NCBI GenBank assembly: GCA_023436685.1
Contig: JAEZIL010000196.1
Location: 1 to 8,538 of the forward strand
Direction of reading: 5' to 3'
Origin: Bacteroidota bacterium
GTDB lineage: Bacteria; Bacteroidota; Bacteroidia; Chitinophagales; Chitinophagaceae
DNA: 8,538 nucleotides
Shown: positions 1 to 6,855 of the stretch, piece by piece
How positions within the stretch are numbered: the stretch's first letter is position 1
Layout: each line of letters begins with the position of its first letter
Translations under genes and position numbers: made by a program
Notes under the pieces: generated by a model
What the model was told of the DNA's origin: nothing
Seen by the model: the letters and a program-made list of their open reading frames with translations, nothing else
Databases searched by the model: none

Positions 1-1071
1 CCCTGTAAGTGTAGCAAAGTCCATTACTAACTCTGGTTTATATCGTTTTGCCCAATGTAGTGCATCGGCTAGGAGCAACCTGCCTTCGGCATCGGTATTT
101 AATACTTCAACAGTGTTGCCGCTGTACATTGTTATTATATCGCCAGGTACATAAGCGTTCTCGCCGGGTCTATTATCGGTTGCTGGCACAAGGGCAATAA
201 TATGTAATGGCAATTGCATTTTACTAATTGCATACATTGCGGCACTCACTAAGGCTGCCCCACTCATATCGCTTTTCATACGGTCCATTGAAGCTGCTGT
301 TGGCTTAAGGCTTAAGCCACCTGTATCGTATACTACGCCCTTCCCAATAAGTACAATAGGTTTTTTATTAATCGCCTTTTTGGGCACGTATTCCATTACT
401 GTAAAAGTGGGAGGTTGCTGGCTACCACGGTTAACAGCCAAAATTCCTCCCATTTTCTCCTTTTCTATCTGTGTCTTTTGCAGTGTTGTTACTTTAAAGC
501 CAGCTTCTTTGCCTAGCAAAGAGATTTCTTTTGCAAGTTCTACAGCCGATAAGTAGTTTAATGGTTCATTAACTAAATTTCTTGCTTTGTATATAGCGGA
601 TATAGTAATATTTAATTCGCTAAGTTCTTTTACTGTTATTGATTTATTGCGAAAAGCAATTGCCTTAAGTGAATGAGCCACTTTTTCTTTATCACTCCTA
701 TACTTTAGAAATTGATAGTTAGCTAATGCAATACCTTCTGACAAATGGTAGGCTGCGGAAGGTATCCCTGATAAATTATTTATCGTTACCTCGATCAATT
801 TGTTCCTATTAAACAATGTTTGAAATTCTACTCCTGCTTTCCTACATGCTTCTGAGGTCTGCCACTCGGTTTTTTTTGTTTTAAGGTTATAAATGAAAAT
901 ATAACGCCCATATTGATTTATAGTAACAATAGTTTGTTCTTTGTTAATTGAGTCAGCAACAAATTTTTGCTCTTCAGGTTTTAGTTCGGGTATTTCATTC
1001 AGAGACTTTGGGTTGCTGATTATATAAATTAGATTTTCTTTTTTGGATGGGGCGGCGATTTTAAATTCCAT
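1..1071 (-). CDS. pepA: Leucyl aminopeptidase, M17 family (partial, C-terminus beyond window)
   Basis: M17 cytosolic metallo-aminopeptidases release N-terminal residues from peptides with two divalent metal ions, usually as hexamers. Translating the minus strand from the ATG at 1071-1069 gives 357 uninterrupted codons up to the window edge. The N-terminal third is poorly conserved, as is usual for the family. The catalytic domain is clear: GKGVVYDTGG at residues 243-252 (metal and catalytic K244, metal ligand D249), MKSDMSGAA from 265 (ligand D268), and the family signature NTDAEGRL at 325-332 (ligands D327 and E329, catalytic R331). Spacing between these motifs matches E. coli PepA to within one residue. 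Members are usually about 450-500 residues, so roughly 100-140 C-terminal residues are missing here only because the window ends. There is no signal peptide, so it should be cytoplasmic. It is transcribed divergently from rsmA. Family assignment is firm; the preferred substrate cannot be read from sequence. Confidence 0.95.
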   Translation of the reverse strand, partial: MEFKIAAPSKKENLIYIISNPKSLNEIPELKPEEQKFVADSINKEQTIVTINQYGRYIFIYNLKTKKTEWQTSEACRKAGVEFQTLFNRNKLIEVTINNLSGIPSAAYHLSEGIALANYQFLKYRSDKEKVAHSLKAIAFRNKSITVKELSELNITISAIYKARNLVNEPLNYLSAVELAKEISLLGKEAGFKVTTLQKTQIEKEKMGGILAVNRGSQQPPTFTVMEYVPKKAINKKPIVLIGKGVVYDTGGLSLKPTAASMDRMKSDMSGAALVSAAMYAISKMQLPLHIIALVPATDNRPGENAYVPGDIITMYSGNTVEVLNTDAEGRLLLADALHWAKRYKPELVMDFATLTG

Positions 1072-1092
1072 AATTCAAGATTAAACTGTCCC

Positions 1093-1100
1093 CAAAGTTA
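1093..1100 (-). promoter_or_regulatory. Probable -7 promoter element (TAACTTTG) of the aminopeptidase gene
   Basis: On the minus strand this octamer matches the Bacteroidota primary-sigma -7 consensus TAnnTTTG exactly. It lies 21 bases before the ATG at 1071, which would give a short leader of roughly 15 bases. No clear TTG-type -33 element is visible 19-21 bases upstream, so the call rests on the -7 box and its position. Confidence 0.5.
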
Positions 1101-1132
1101 ACCGCCAGCACAATAGTTTACTTACATAGAAT

Positions 1133-1140
1133 TAACTTTG
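1133..1140 (+). promoter_or_regulatory. Probable -7 promoter element (TAACTTTG) of the rsmA unit
   Basis: This is an exact match to the Bacteroidota -7 consensus TAnnTTTG, 37 bases before the TTG start at 1178. It implies a leader of about 30 bases that is almost wholly A/T, as is common in this phylum. A -33 element is not evident. It is the same octamer as the minus-strand box at 1093-1100. Confidence 0.55.
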
Positions 1141-1177
1141 GAATATTATACAGAAATATTTTTTAATATAATAGCTA

Positions 1178-1939
1178 TTGGCACTACAATACACACTTAA
1201 AAAAAGCCTGGGGCAACATTTTCTCCACGACGAAAACATTTGCAAAAAAATAGTTGCTCAAATTAATAAACAAGAAAACCTGCAACTGCTTGAAATAGGA
1301 CCGGGAGGAGGAGCAATTACTAAATACCTAATTCAATGGGAAGACGTGGCGTATAAGGCAATTGAAGTAGATGAGGAGAAAGTACAATATCTGCTAAAGA
1401 CTTATTCGCAATTGCAGGATAGAATTATACTACAGGATATTTTAAAAGCTGATGCACCTTTTGAGGGTAAGTTTAGTGTTATAGGTAATTTCCCATATAA
1501 CATTTCTTCCCCTATTTTATTTAAAGTATTAGAATGGGAAACTCAGGTAGAGGAAGTAATAGGAATGTTTCAAAAAGAAGTTGCGCAACGAGTAGCATCG
1601 CCATCTGGCTCTAAACTTTACGGTATATTGAGTGTATTAATGCAAGCCTACTTTAAGGTTGAATATTTGTTTGATGTTCATGAGAACTGCTTTACCCCGC
1701 CACCTAAAGTGAAGAGTGGTGTCATCAGGCTAACCAATATGCATAACCCATATGATATTACTGATAAGCGAAGATTTATTCTTTTGGTAAAAACTGCCTT
1801 CAACCAGAGACGTAAAACCTTGCGAAATGCATTGAAAAGCATAATGCCTGCAGAAGCGCTAGCTGAAGAAATAATGAGCAAAAGGGCAGAGCAGCTAACT
1901 GTTGCTGATTTTGTTGCACTACATAAAAAGTATCAATGA
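1178..1939 (+). CDS. rsmA: 16S rRNA (adenine1518-N6/adenine1519-N6)-dimethyltransferase
   Basis: RsmA (KsgA) transfers four methyl groups from S-adenosylmethionine to two adjacent adenines in the 3'-terminal helix of 16S rRNA, a late step in small-subunit assembly. The 253-residue product has the normal family length. Visible motifs are the N-terminal KKSLGQHFL (residues 8-16), the SAM-binding EIGPGGGAIT (39-48), an acidic residue after strand 2 in AIEVDEE (61-67), the catalytic NFPYNIS (104-110), PPPKV (174-178) and RRKTLRNAL in the C-terminal helical domain (211-219). The start is TTG: an in-frame TAG at 1172-1174 lies just upstream, and the first in-frame ATG falls at residue 130, after the catalytic motif. 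No Shine-Dalgarno sequence precedes it. The stop overlaps the next gene's start as ATGA. Confidence 0.97.
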   Translation: MALQYTLKKSLGQHFLHDENICKKIVAQINKQENLQLLEIGPGGGAITKYLIQWEDVAYKAIEVDEEKVQYLLKTYSQLQDRIILQDILKADAPFEGKFSVIGNFPYNISSPILFKVLEWETQVEEVIGMFQKEVAQRVASPSGSKLYGILSVLMQAYFKVEYLFDVHENCFTPPPKVKSGVIRLTNMHNPYDITDKRRFILLVKTAFNQRRKTLRNALKSIMPAEALAEEIMSKRAEQLTVADFVALHKKYQ

Positions 1940-2868
1940 AAAAGGTTTTGATAGCAGCGCCAGTTCATAAAGTATTATTGGATGGCCTTGCAAAGGTGGG
2001 CTACAACACTGTGATTAGTGAAAACATATTGCAGGAAGAAGCGTTTGAACAGGTAGCAGAATATGCAGGTATTATCACTTCAACAAGGCTACATATTGAT
2101 AAGACTATGATAGATGCTGCTAAGCGACTGGAATGGATAGGGAGGATGGGGTCGGGTATGGAAATTATCGATGTAAATTATGCACAAACAAAGGGAATTA
2201 AATGTTATAGTAGCCCCGAAGGCAACGCTAACGCAGTGGCTGAGCATGCAATCGGATTGTTGCTCTCACTAAGCAAACGTATAACATCAAGTGCAGCTGA
2301 GGTAAAACAGGGTAAATGGTTAAGAGATGCAAACAGAGGTTTTGAATTAGAAGGTAAAACCATCGCAATAATAGGTTTGGGCAATACAGGGCGTGCTTTT
2401 GCAAAAAAGCTTTCATCTTTTAGCATGAATATTCTTGCCTATGATAAGTATGTAACGGATATTGTGCCGTCTTATGTGCAGTGTGTAGATTCATTTGAAC
2501 GAATATTTTCTGAGGCAGAGATAATCAGTTTTCATGTCCCTTTGCAAGATGATACCTATTATTATTTTAACGAAGATTTCCTGAGTAAATTTTTGAAACC
2601 GATTATCGTTTTAAATACATCTAGGGGGCTGATTGTAAATACCGAAGTGTTATATAAAGGACTTATGGCGGGTAAGGTTAAGGCTGCAGGATTAGATGTG
2701 CTAGAGCAAGAACCTCTAAACGAAGTTGGCGTCCGGCTGAGGGAAACATTAGATAAAATGTTGGTTTTGCCACAAGTTTTAATTACTCCACATATTGCTG
2801 GTTACAGCTACGAAGCAGTATATAAGATGAGTGAAGTGCTATTAAGCAAAATTGTCATATCATCGTAA
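1936..2868 (+). CDS. D-2-hydroxyacid dehydrogenase family protein, SerA-like, without ACT domain
   Basis: This is an NAD-dependent oxidoreductase of the D-isomer 2-hydroxyacid dehydrogenase family, 310 residues. The substrate-domain part carries GRMGSGMEIIDV (69-80) and SPEGNANAVAEHAIGLLL (93-110), a pattern typical of phosphoglycerate-dehydrogenase-like members. The Rossmann motif GLGNTG is at 147-152, and D170 at the end of the second strand suggests NAD rather than NADP. The family catalytic triad is intact: R230 in NTSRG, E259 in DVLEQEP, H286 in TPHIAG. It lacks the C-terminal regulatory domains of long SerA proteins (about 400 residues or more), so serine feedback through an ACT domain is not expected. 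3-Phosphoglycerate is the leading substrate guess, but glyoxylate, hydroxypyruvate or erythronate-4-phosphate cannot be excluded. Its ATG overlaps the rsmA stop by 4 bases, which implies co-transcription and likely translational coupling. Confidence 0.9.
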   Translation: MKKVLIAAPVHKVLLDGLAKVGYNTVISENILQEEAFEQVAEYAGIITSTRLHIDKTMIDAAKRLEWIGRMGSGMEIIDVNYAQTKGIKCYSSPEGNANAVAEHAIGLLLSLSKRITSSAAEVKQGKWLRDANRGFELEGKTIAIIGLGNTGRAFAKKLSSFSMNILAYDKYVTDIVPSYVQCVDSFERIFSEAEIISFHVPLQDDTYYYFNEDFLSKFLKPIIVLNTSRGLIVNTEVLYKGLMAGKVKAAGLDVLEQEPLNEVGVRLRETLDKMLVLPQVLITPHIAGYSYEAVYKMSEVLLSKIVISS

Positions 2869-3000
2869 CAAGACGCATTGATAAGCAGAATATACGTAAA
2901 AGAAACAATTATCTGACAAAAAAATTTAGTAAGCGTTCTACTTTTAACAGAAGTTTCTATCTTTACCGTTCATTTGGTTAATAAATATTTAATGCAGGAT
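2869..3000. other. Gene-free spacer between the dehydrogenase and receptor genes
   Basis: This A/T-rich stretch of 132 bases contains no open frame worth calling and no strong GC-rich hairpin followed by a T run, so no intrinsic terminator for the upstream pair is recognised. Its right part carries the probable promoter and leader of the receptor gene. Confidence 0.6.
2958..2965 (+). promoter_or_regulatory. Probable -7 promoter element (TATCTTTA) of the receptor unit
   Basis: The octamer matches seven of eight positions of TAnnTTTG (six of the six fixed bases except the final G). GTTC at 2935-2938 ends 19 bases upstream, about the right distance for a degenerate TTTG-type -33 element. Transcription would begin near 2971-2974, close to the in-frame TTG at 2974. 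That makes TTG an unlikely start and favours the ATG at 2992 or 3001. An alternative box, TACTTTTA at 2939-2946, is weaker. Confidence 0.45.
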
Positions 3001-6000
3001 ATGACACGTACACTACGTTATTTGTTGGTATTGCTGTTTGTAAGCATTGCTGGTCAATCGTTTGCACAAAGCGGTGCAATCTCCGGTACAGTCCTTGACG
3101 AGAATGGTGATGCTATGATTGGCGCACTTATTAAGGTATTTGAGGGCGGTCTTGTTAAAGGCGGTGCCCAGACTGATGAGGATGGTAATTATACTGTAAA
3201 ACCTCTACCTGCAGGTAGATATGATGTAGAGATATCGTCTGCAACATATGCCACGAGCAGAACTACAGGTGTAATGGTAAGTTCAGACAGAACTACAGCA
3301 CTTGATGTTAAATTGAAACTAGCGGCAAAAGAGCTTACAGGTGTTACTGTAACAGCGTATAAGGTGCCGTTAATTGATCGCTTCAACCCGGGCGCTCGCT
3401 CGGTGGTGGCAGCAGAGCAAATTGAAAAAATGCCAACACGTACTACGGATGGTGTGGCAGCTACTGCACCGGGTGTGTATAGTGGTGCCGACGGTCTTCG
3501 TATTGCGGGTGGCCGTACCCAGGGTACATTATATATTGTAGATGGTGTGCAAACACGTGGTCGCATTGGTAGTAACGTTTCTCAAAACAGTATCGACCAG
3601 ATTGAAGTAATGACATCAGGTCTTTCTGCTAAATATGGTGACGCCATTGGTGGCGTAGTAAGTATCACTACAAAAGGTGTTACTGACCAATATCGGGGGA
3701 ATGTATTATTAGAGCACTCTGTAGACGGATATAATCACAACCTGGTAAACGTAGGGTTATCGGGCCCCCTGTACAGCAAAAAACTGGAAAATGGTTCTAA
3801 AAAACCAATTATCGGTTTCCGTATAGGTGCAGATGGTATCTATGATGAAGATCCAAGGCCTACTTATGGCGGTAACTATGTGCTTAAAGAAAATGTACTT
3901 AAACAGTTACAAGCACAACCATTGACAGCTTCGCCTAATCCTAATGGTGTTCCTGTATTCCGTAGCTCTGCTGAATATGTAACTTTGAACGATGTAGAAA
4001 TAAGCAAAAAGCGTGTTGCTGCAGATCAGTATCAGGGCGTAATTAACGCTAAACTGGATTTTGCACTTGCTGATAATCTTACTCTGACTGCGGGTGGCTC
4101 TTTTAACTATGCTAAAAACAGGGCATATTCAAATGGCTACGGTGGTGATGCGGGTATTGTTACTGCTATATCTAACTATCATCCTTATACATTATTTGCT
4201 ACAGATGGTATTCCTACCGACATCCAGCAGGTAGGACGTGGCTATCTTAGGTTGACCCAGCGTTTCGGTAAGGCTCCGGGTTCTGGCGATGCTGATGAGA
4301 AAAAGCCTTTAATATCTAATGCATTCTACACATTACAAGCTGATTATCAAACCGAACGTTTTAAGCGTGAGAATCCAGATCATAAAGACAATCTGTTTAA
4401 ATATGCATACGTAGGTAAATTTCATACAGACTATACTACAAACTATGAAGTTGGAGTAGATGATAGTACTGGGTTAGTTGCTGTTAAATTTCAAACAGAT
4501 AGGGAAGCTGTGAGGACTACATTTGAAAGGGCGGAACTCAATCCTATTCTGGCTAATTATACAAGTCAATACTTTAATTCTTTTGGTGTTCAGCCCCGTA
4601 CAGTACAAGACGTACTTGCCGGTAATGCTATCACTAACGCAACTGTTCCCAATTTTGCACACCAATTGTTTGGTAATATAGGTACAACAGCTGTTGGGGG
4701 TTATCAATATAACCAGAGAGATCAATTTGCAGTAGGTGTTGACGCTTCGTTTGACTTTCAACCTCGCAAAACAAGGCATGCTATCCAATTTGGTTTATAT
4801 TATCAGCAGCGTATAGAGCGTTCATATAGCACTTCTGCACTAGTTAGTCAAGGTATTTGGCAATATGCTAACCAGCTTGTTAACACTCATATCGCGTTGG
4901 ATTTTGCTAATCCGTTGTATTTAGTAAATGGTCAAACATATACCTATCAAGATTACAAGGATGGTAAATTTGCACTTTCTCCATATGATACTGTTACTTT
5001 TAACAGAATCTCTTTGGATAGTGCTCAAAGCACCTTCGATCGTAATTTGCGCGCTAAATTAGGGGTGGGTCAAACGGAATATATAGATGTTAATAATTAT
5101 GATCCATCTACATTCTCATTAGATATGTTCTCTGCTGATGAACTTCTTAATGCAGGTAATTCTTTTGTTAGCTATTATGGTTACGATTATACTGGTAAAA
5201 AGCAAAAAGGTCAGGTTAACTTCAATGACTTCTTTACTAAAAAAGATGCTAATGGTAACTATACACGTGATATCGGAGTATATCAACCAAACTATATAGC
5301 TGGTTATATATTAGATCAGTTCCAGTTTAAGGATATCAACTTCAACGTGGGTCTTCGTGTGGATCGTTTTGACAACAACACTAAAGTGTTGAAAGACCCG
5401 TATTCAATTTATCAAGTACGTACTTTAGGAGATTCGAAGACTACTGCAATAAATCAATTAAATGGTGGTATACATCCATCTAATATGCGTGATGATTATG
5501 TGGTATACGTAAGCAGTAATGAATCAACAACTCCAACAGTAATTGGTTATAGGGATGGCGATGATTGGTATGATCCATTTGGCCGTTCAATTGAAGATCC
5601 TGCAGTTTTGAAACAATATACCGGTGGACGTGATCCTCAGCCGTATCTTGTCGATAGAAATATCAGGATATCAGATTCTACATTCGATCCTAATAGCTCG
5701 TTTACTGATTACAAACCACAGGTGAATGTAATGCCGCGTATATCTTTCTCTTTCCCTATTTCGGATAAAGCATTATTCTATGCTCACTACGATGTATTGG
5801 TGCAAAGGCCAAGATATGCTCAGTTTGTAACTCCGGATCAATATTTCTTCCTGGCGAACAATAACGGACAGATATTAAATAACTCTGACCTTAAGCCAGA
5901 GAAAATGTTTGATTATGAAGTTGGTTTCCAACAACAAATCAGCCAGCGTTCAGCACTAACCTTAAGCGGTTTTTATAAGGAGCGTAAAGACATGATTCAA

Positions 6001-6825
6001 ATTCGCCCGTATTTGTATGCTGTTCCTAAAACATACTATACTTTTGGTAACCGTGACTTCTCAACTACAAAAGGTTTGACTTTGAAGTATGACTTACGTC
6101 GTGTAAACCATTTGTTGATGAACGTATCATATACATTACAGTTTGCAGAAGGTAGTGGGTCAGGTACCAATTCAGCTAACGGCGGTGGCTCAAACTTTGT
6201 TTCTAATACAGGTCTGCTAGCTAACCTTATAGCAGCATCACTTCCTAATCTGCGTTTTGCAACAGCGTTAGATTACGATTCTCGCCATAACCTTGTTGTT
6301 AACTTAGATTATCGTTACAATGATAATGAAGGCCCAATGATAGGCGATAAGCATATTCTACAGAACACTGGCGCCAACTTTATATTTAGTGCCCGTAGTG
6401 GTGAACCATATACCAGATATGCATTCCCTGCTCAAAGAATTATCACAGGCCGTATAAACGATGCTCGTTATCCTTGGCATTATAACGTTGATTTCCGTGT
6501 AGATAAAGACTTCAAATTGTCTTTCGGTAAAAAAACTGTTGAAGGTGCCAAACCTAAAGAACCCCTTATGCTGAATGCTTACGTGATGATTATGAATGTA
6601 CTTAACAGACGCGATGTTTTATCAGTGAATGGTTACAGTGGCCGTCCGGATGAAGATGGATACATTACTTCACCACAAGGTATACAGCTAACCAGGAACC
6701 AAACCAGTCCTGAATCCTATATTGATCTTTATTCTATCAGCAATGGTACTAACAGTAGTCAGTATTTGCCAACAAACATTGGTATGCCACGTAGAATAAA
6801 CATTGGTTTGCAATTAAATTTCTAA
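3001..6825 (+). CDS. TonB-dependent outer-membrane receptor with N-terminal carboxypeptidase-regulatory-like domain
   Basis: This is an outer-membrane active transporter driven by TonB/ExbBD, 1274 residues from this ATG. Residues 1-22 form a signal peptide (basic MTRTLR, hydrophobic core, cleavage after SFA). Residues 26-106 are a carboxypeptidase-regulatory-like beta-sandwich (GAISGTVLDENG, TDEDGNYTVKPLPAGRYDV). VTVTAYK at 115-121 is a candidate TonB box. The plug domain runs to about 226, with LYIVDGVQ (177-184) and SIDQIEVMTSGLSAKYGDAI up to GGVVSITTKG. The rest is a long beta-barrel rich in aromatic alternation, with the TonB-receptor hallmark LKPEKMFDYEVGFQQ near its C-terminal third and a terminal INIGLQLNF ending in Phe. 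In-frame TTG (2974) and ATG (2992) codons lie upstream; 3001 is preferred because its CAGGAT-ATG context recurs at the next gene. The length exceeds classical receptors (700-800) and SusC (about 1000), implying large extracellular loops. The cargo is unknown; no SusD gene follows. Confidence 0.93.
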   Translation: MTRTLRYLLVLLFVSIAGQSFAQSGAISGTVLDENGDAMIGALIKVFEGGLVKGGAQTDEDGNYTVKPLPAGRYDVEISSATYATSRTTGVMVSSDRTTALDVKLKLAAKELTGVTVTAYKVPLIDRFNPGARSVVAAEQIEKMPTRTTDGVAATAPGVYSGADGLRIAGGRTQGTLYIVDGVQTRGRIGSNVSQNSIDQIEVMTSGLSAKYGDAIGGVVSITTKGVTDQYRGNVLLEHSVDGYNHNLVNVGLSGPLYSKKLENGSKKPIIGFRIGADGIYDEDPRPTYGGNYVLKENVLKQLQAQPLTASPNPNGVPVFRSSAEYVTLNDVEISKKRVAADQYQGVINAKLDFALADNLTLTAGGSFNYAKNRAYSNGYGGDAGIVTAISNYHPYTLFATDGIPTDIQQVGRGYLRLTQRFGKAPGSGDADEKKPLISNAFYTLQADYQTERFKRENPDHKDNLFKYAYVGKFHTDYTTNYEVGVDDSTGLVAVKFQTDREAVRTTFERAELNPILANYTSQYFNSFGVQPRTVQDVLAGNAITNATVPNFAHQLFGNIGTTAVGGYQYNQRDQFAVGVDASFDFQPRKTRHAIQFGLYYQQRIERSYSTSALVSQGIWQYANQLVNTHIALDFANPLYLVNGQTYTYQDYKDGKFALSPYDTVTFNRISLDSAQSTFDRNLRAKLGVGQTEYIDVNNYDPSTFSLDMFSADELLNAGNSFVSYYGYDYTGKKQKGQVNFNDFFTKKDANGNYTRDIGVYQPNYIAGYILDQFQFKDINFNVGLRVDRFDNNTKVLKDPYSIYQVRTLGDSKTTAINQLNGGIHPSNMRDDYVVYVSSNESTTPTVIGYRDGDDWYDPFGRSIEDPAVLKQYTGGRDPQPYLVDRNIRISDSTFDPNSSFTDYKPQVNVMPRISFSFPISDKALFYAHYDVLVQRPRYAQFVTPDQYFFLANNNGQILNNSDLKPEKMFDYEVGFQQQISQRSALTLSGFYKERKDMIQIRPYLYAVPKTYYTFGNRDFSTTKGLTLKYDLRRVNHLLMNVSYTLQFAEGSGSGTNSANGGGSNFVSNTGLLANLIAASLPNLRFATALDYDSRHNLVVNLDYRYNDNEGPMIGDKHILQNTGANFIFSARSGEPYTRYAFPAQRIITGRINDARYPWHYNVDFRVDKDFKLSFGKKTVEGAKPKEPLMLNAYVMIMNVLNRRDVLSVNGYSGRPDEDGYITSPQGIQLTRNQTSPESYIDLYSISNGTNSSQYLPTNIGMPRRINIGLQLNF

Positions 6826-6833
6826 TATTATCA

Positions 6834-6855
6834 TTGATTAATAACTTTCCAGGTT
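6834..6855 (+). promoter_or_regulatory. Leader of the exported-protein gene, resembling the receptor gene leader
   Basis: TTGATTAATAA (6834-6844) followed by CAGGTT directly before the ATG parallels TTGGTTAATAA (2974-2984) and CAGGAT before the receptor ATG at 3001. AGG lies only three bases from the start codon, too close for an ordinary Shine-Dalgarno site. The pair may be a translation-initiation or mRNA element common to both genes, or chance in A/T-rich sequence. Confidence 0.35.

Larger units (their letters stand above)
1092..1141. repeat. Perfect 10-base inverted repeat in the divergent promoter region
   Basis: CCAAAGTTAA at 1092-1101 is the exact reverse complement of TTAACTTTGG at 1132-1141, with 30 bases between the arms. 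Each arm contains the -7-like octamer of one divergent gene, so the repeat may simply be two copies of the same promoter core. The extra matching bases beyond the TAnnTTTG core, including both free n positions, leave room for a shared regulator site. The spacer is too long and the context wrong for an intrinsic terminator. Confidence 0.7.

Noticed and set aside
1092..1141. Inverted repeat as an insertion-sequence end or terminator
   Set aside because: There is no transposase or target duplication, and the 30-base spacer without a T run argues against a terminator; the promoter reading explains it more simply.
2205..2426. Two overlapping minus-strand open frames inside the dehydrogenase gene
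   Set aside because: Both are antisense to the conserved NAEH/GLGNTG coding region and show no protein-like motifs.
2896..2966. Possible hairpin between GTAAAAGAAAC (2896-2906) and GTTTCTATCTTTAC (2953-2966)
   Set aside because: The pairing needs gaps, is all A/T-rich and has no following T run; it is too weak to call a terminator or attenuator.
2974..3000. TTG at 2974 as start of the receptor
   Set aside because: It would sit almost at the predicted transcription start and add nine residues before an already complete signal peptide; ATG at 3001 (or 2992) fits better.
3189..3566. Open frame of 125 codons on the minus strand inside the receptor gene
   Set aside because: It lies wholly antisense to the well-supported plug and regulatory-domain coding region, is rich in Pro/Arg/Ser without domain motifs, and has no promoter or leader of its own.
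4474..4788. Open frame of 104 codons on the minus strand inside the receptor gene
   Set aside because: Antisense to the barrel region, with no recognisable domain or start context; explained as a by-product of the plus-strand codon use.
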